34,131 nt of DNA from Sporichthya sp. (GTDB taxonomy: Bacteria; Actinomycetota; Actinomycetes; Sporichthyales; Sporichthyaceae). Made by a program: the position numbers and the translations under genes. The stretch is from the NCBI RefSeq assembly GCF_013815995.1, contig NZ_JACDFE010000005.1, positions 11,384 through 45,514 of the forward strand, given 5' to 3'. Under the pieces are notes generated by a model. That model saw only the letters and a list, made by a program, of their open reading frames with translations. It did not search any database and was not told where the DNA came from. Of the stretch, positions 34,046 to 34,131 are shown piece after piece. Numbering within the stretch: the first letter of the stretch is position 1; the number at the start of each line of letters is the position of its first letter.

Positions 34046-34131
34046 ATGCCGATCAAGACAGCACCGGCGTTGCCGGTCAGTAGTGAGCAGCGCGCGGAGT
34101 TGGCCCGGATGGCGCGGTCCTCGACGCTGCC
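34046..34131 (+). CDS. IS630-family transposase, N-terminal fragment (runs off window)
   Basis: Only the first 28 codons are present: MPIKTAPALPVSSEQRAELARMARSSTL. The pattern SxEQRAELxRxARSSxLP is the usual opening of IS630-type transposases, just before their helix-turn-helix. The DDE catalytic domain lies beyond the window, so family assignment rests on this short match and the adjacent AT-rich end. Confidence 0.6.
   Translation, partial: MPIKTAPALPVSSEQRAELARMARSSTL

Larger units (their letters stand above)
34011..34131 (+). mobile_element. Left end of an IS630-like insertion sequence, cut by the window
   Basis: The sequence after the preceding gene's TAG (TGGTCTGTCTGTGAATTAGCG) is AT-richer and looks like the terminal part of an IS, followed 36 nt later by a transposase start. 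IS630/Tc1 elements insert at TA, and a CTAG lies exactly at the join. The right end is outside, so boundaries and inverted repeats are unconfirmed. Confidence 0.5.

Overview
The window is a GC-rich chromosomal segment of an actinobacterium (Actinomycetota). Support comes from strong GC bias at third codon positions, many GTG and TTG starts, and families typical of the phylum: DUF3099, acVLRF1, a DUF732-like protein, and a SufR-SufB-SufD-SufC-SufS-SufU-SufT order beside an ABC exporter and CtaA, as around mycobacterial Rv1456c-Rv1466. A Sporichthya- or Frankia-like lineage is possible, but genus cannot be fixed from sequence alone. I see no rRNA, tRNA, CRISPR array, prophage or replication origin. 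One IS element begins at the right edge.

Left part (1-11.6 kb): a secreted fibronectin-III protein; the TldD/TldE protease pair, joined by an unusual 25-codon mini-ORF; a PNPOx-like flavoprotein; a membrane-anchored DUF732-like protein; a 14-helix MFS exporter; dodecin; DUF3099; a gene-poor stretch with a structured-RNA candidate and a tandem repeat; moaA (molybdenum cofactor); SURF1 (cytochrome oxidase assembly); a sirtuin; and an SDR protein that lacks the usual Tyr/Lys pair.

Middle part (11.5-22 kb): two small leftward genes with NDT-like C-terminal halves, separated by a perfect 18-bp palindrome; a multidrug-type ABC half-transporter; an enoyl-CoA hydratase/VOC pair; a long inverted repeat; a 71-residue HTH protein; an ABC-F ATPase; and a rightward LivH / LivM-LivG fusion / LivF importer with no substrate-binding protein in the window.

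Right part (22-34 kb): an acVLRF1 peptidyl-tRNA hydrolase-like gene lies downstream of a complete leftward SUF iron-sulfur operon (sufR-B-D-C-S-U-T). Upstream of sufR is an IdeR/DtxR-like palindrome placed over the expected -35 region. Diverging from it are an ABC-2 exporter pair and ctaA (heme A synthase). Then come DUF2786, a 58-codon ORF, a DUF559-like endonuclease-domain protein, and the start of an IS630-type transposase.

Two themes run across the window. First, many genes have a TANNNT -10 hexamer 5-7 nt before the start codon and no convincing Shine-Dalgarno sequence, which suggests leaderless transcripts. Second, intergenic spaces carry several families of large inverted repeats, two of them present twice. 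I found no obvious new multi-gene system. The best leads are the mini-ORF junction, the paired hairpin families, the 12-kb two-gene cassette, and the 7.57-kb structured RNA.
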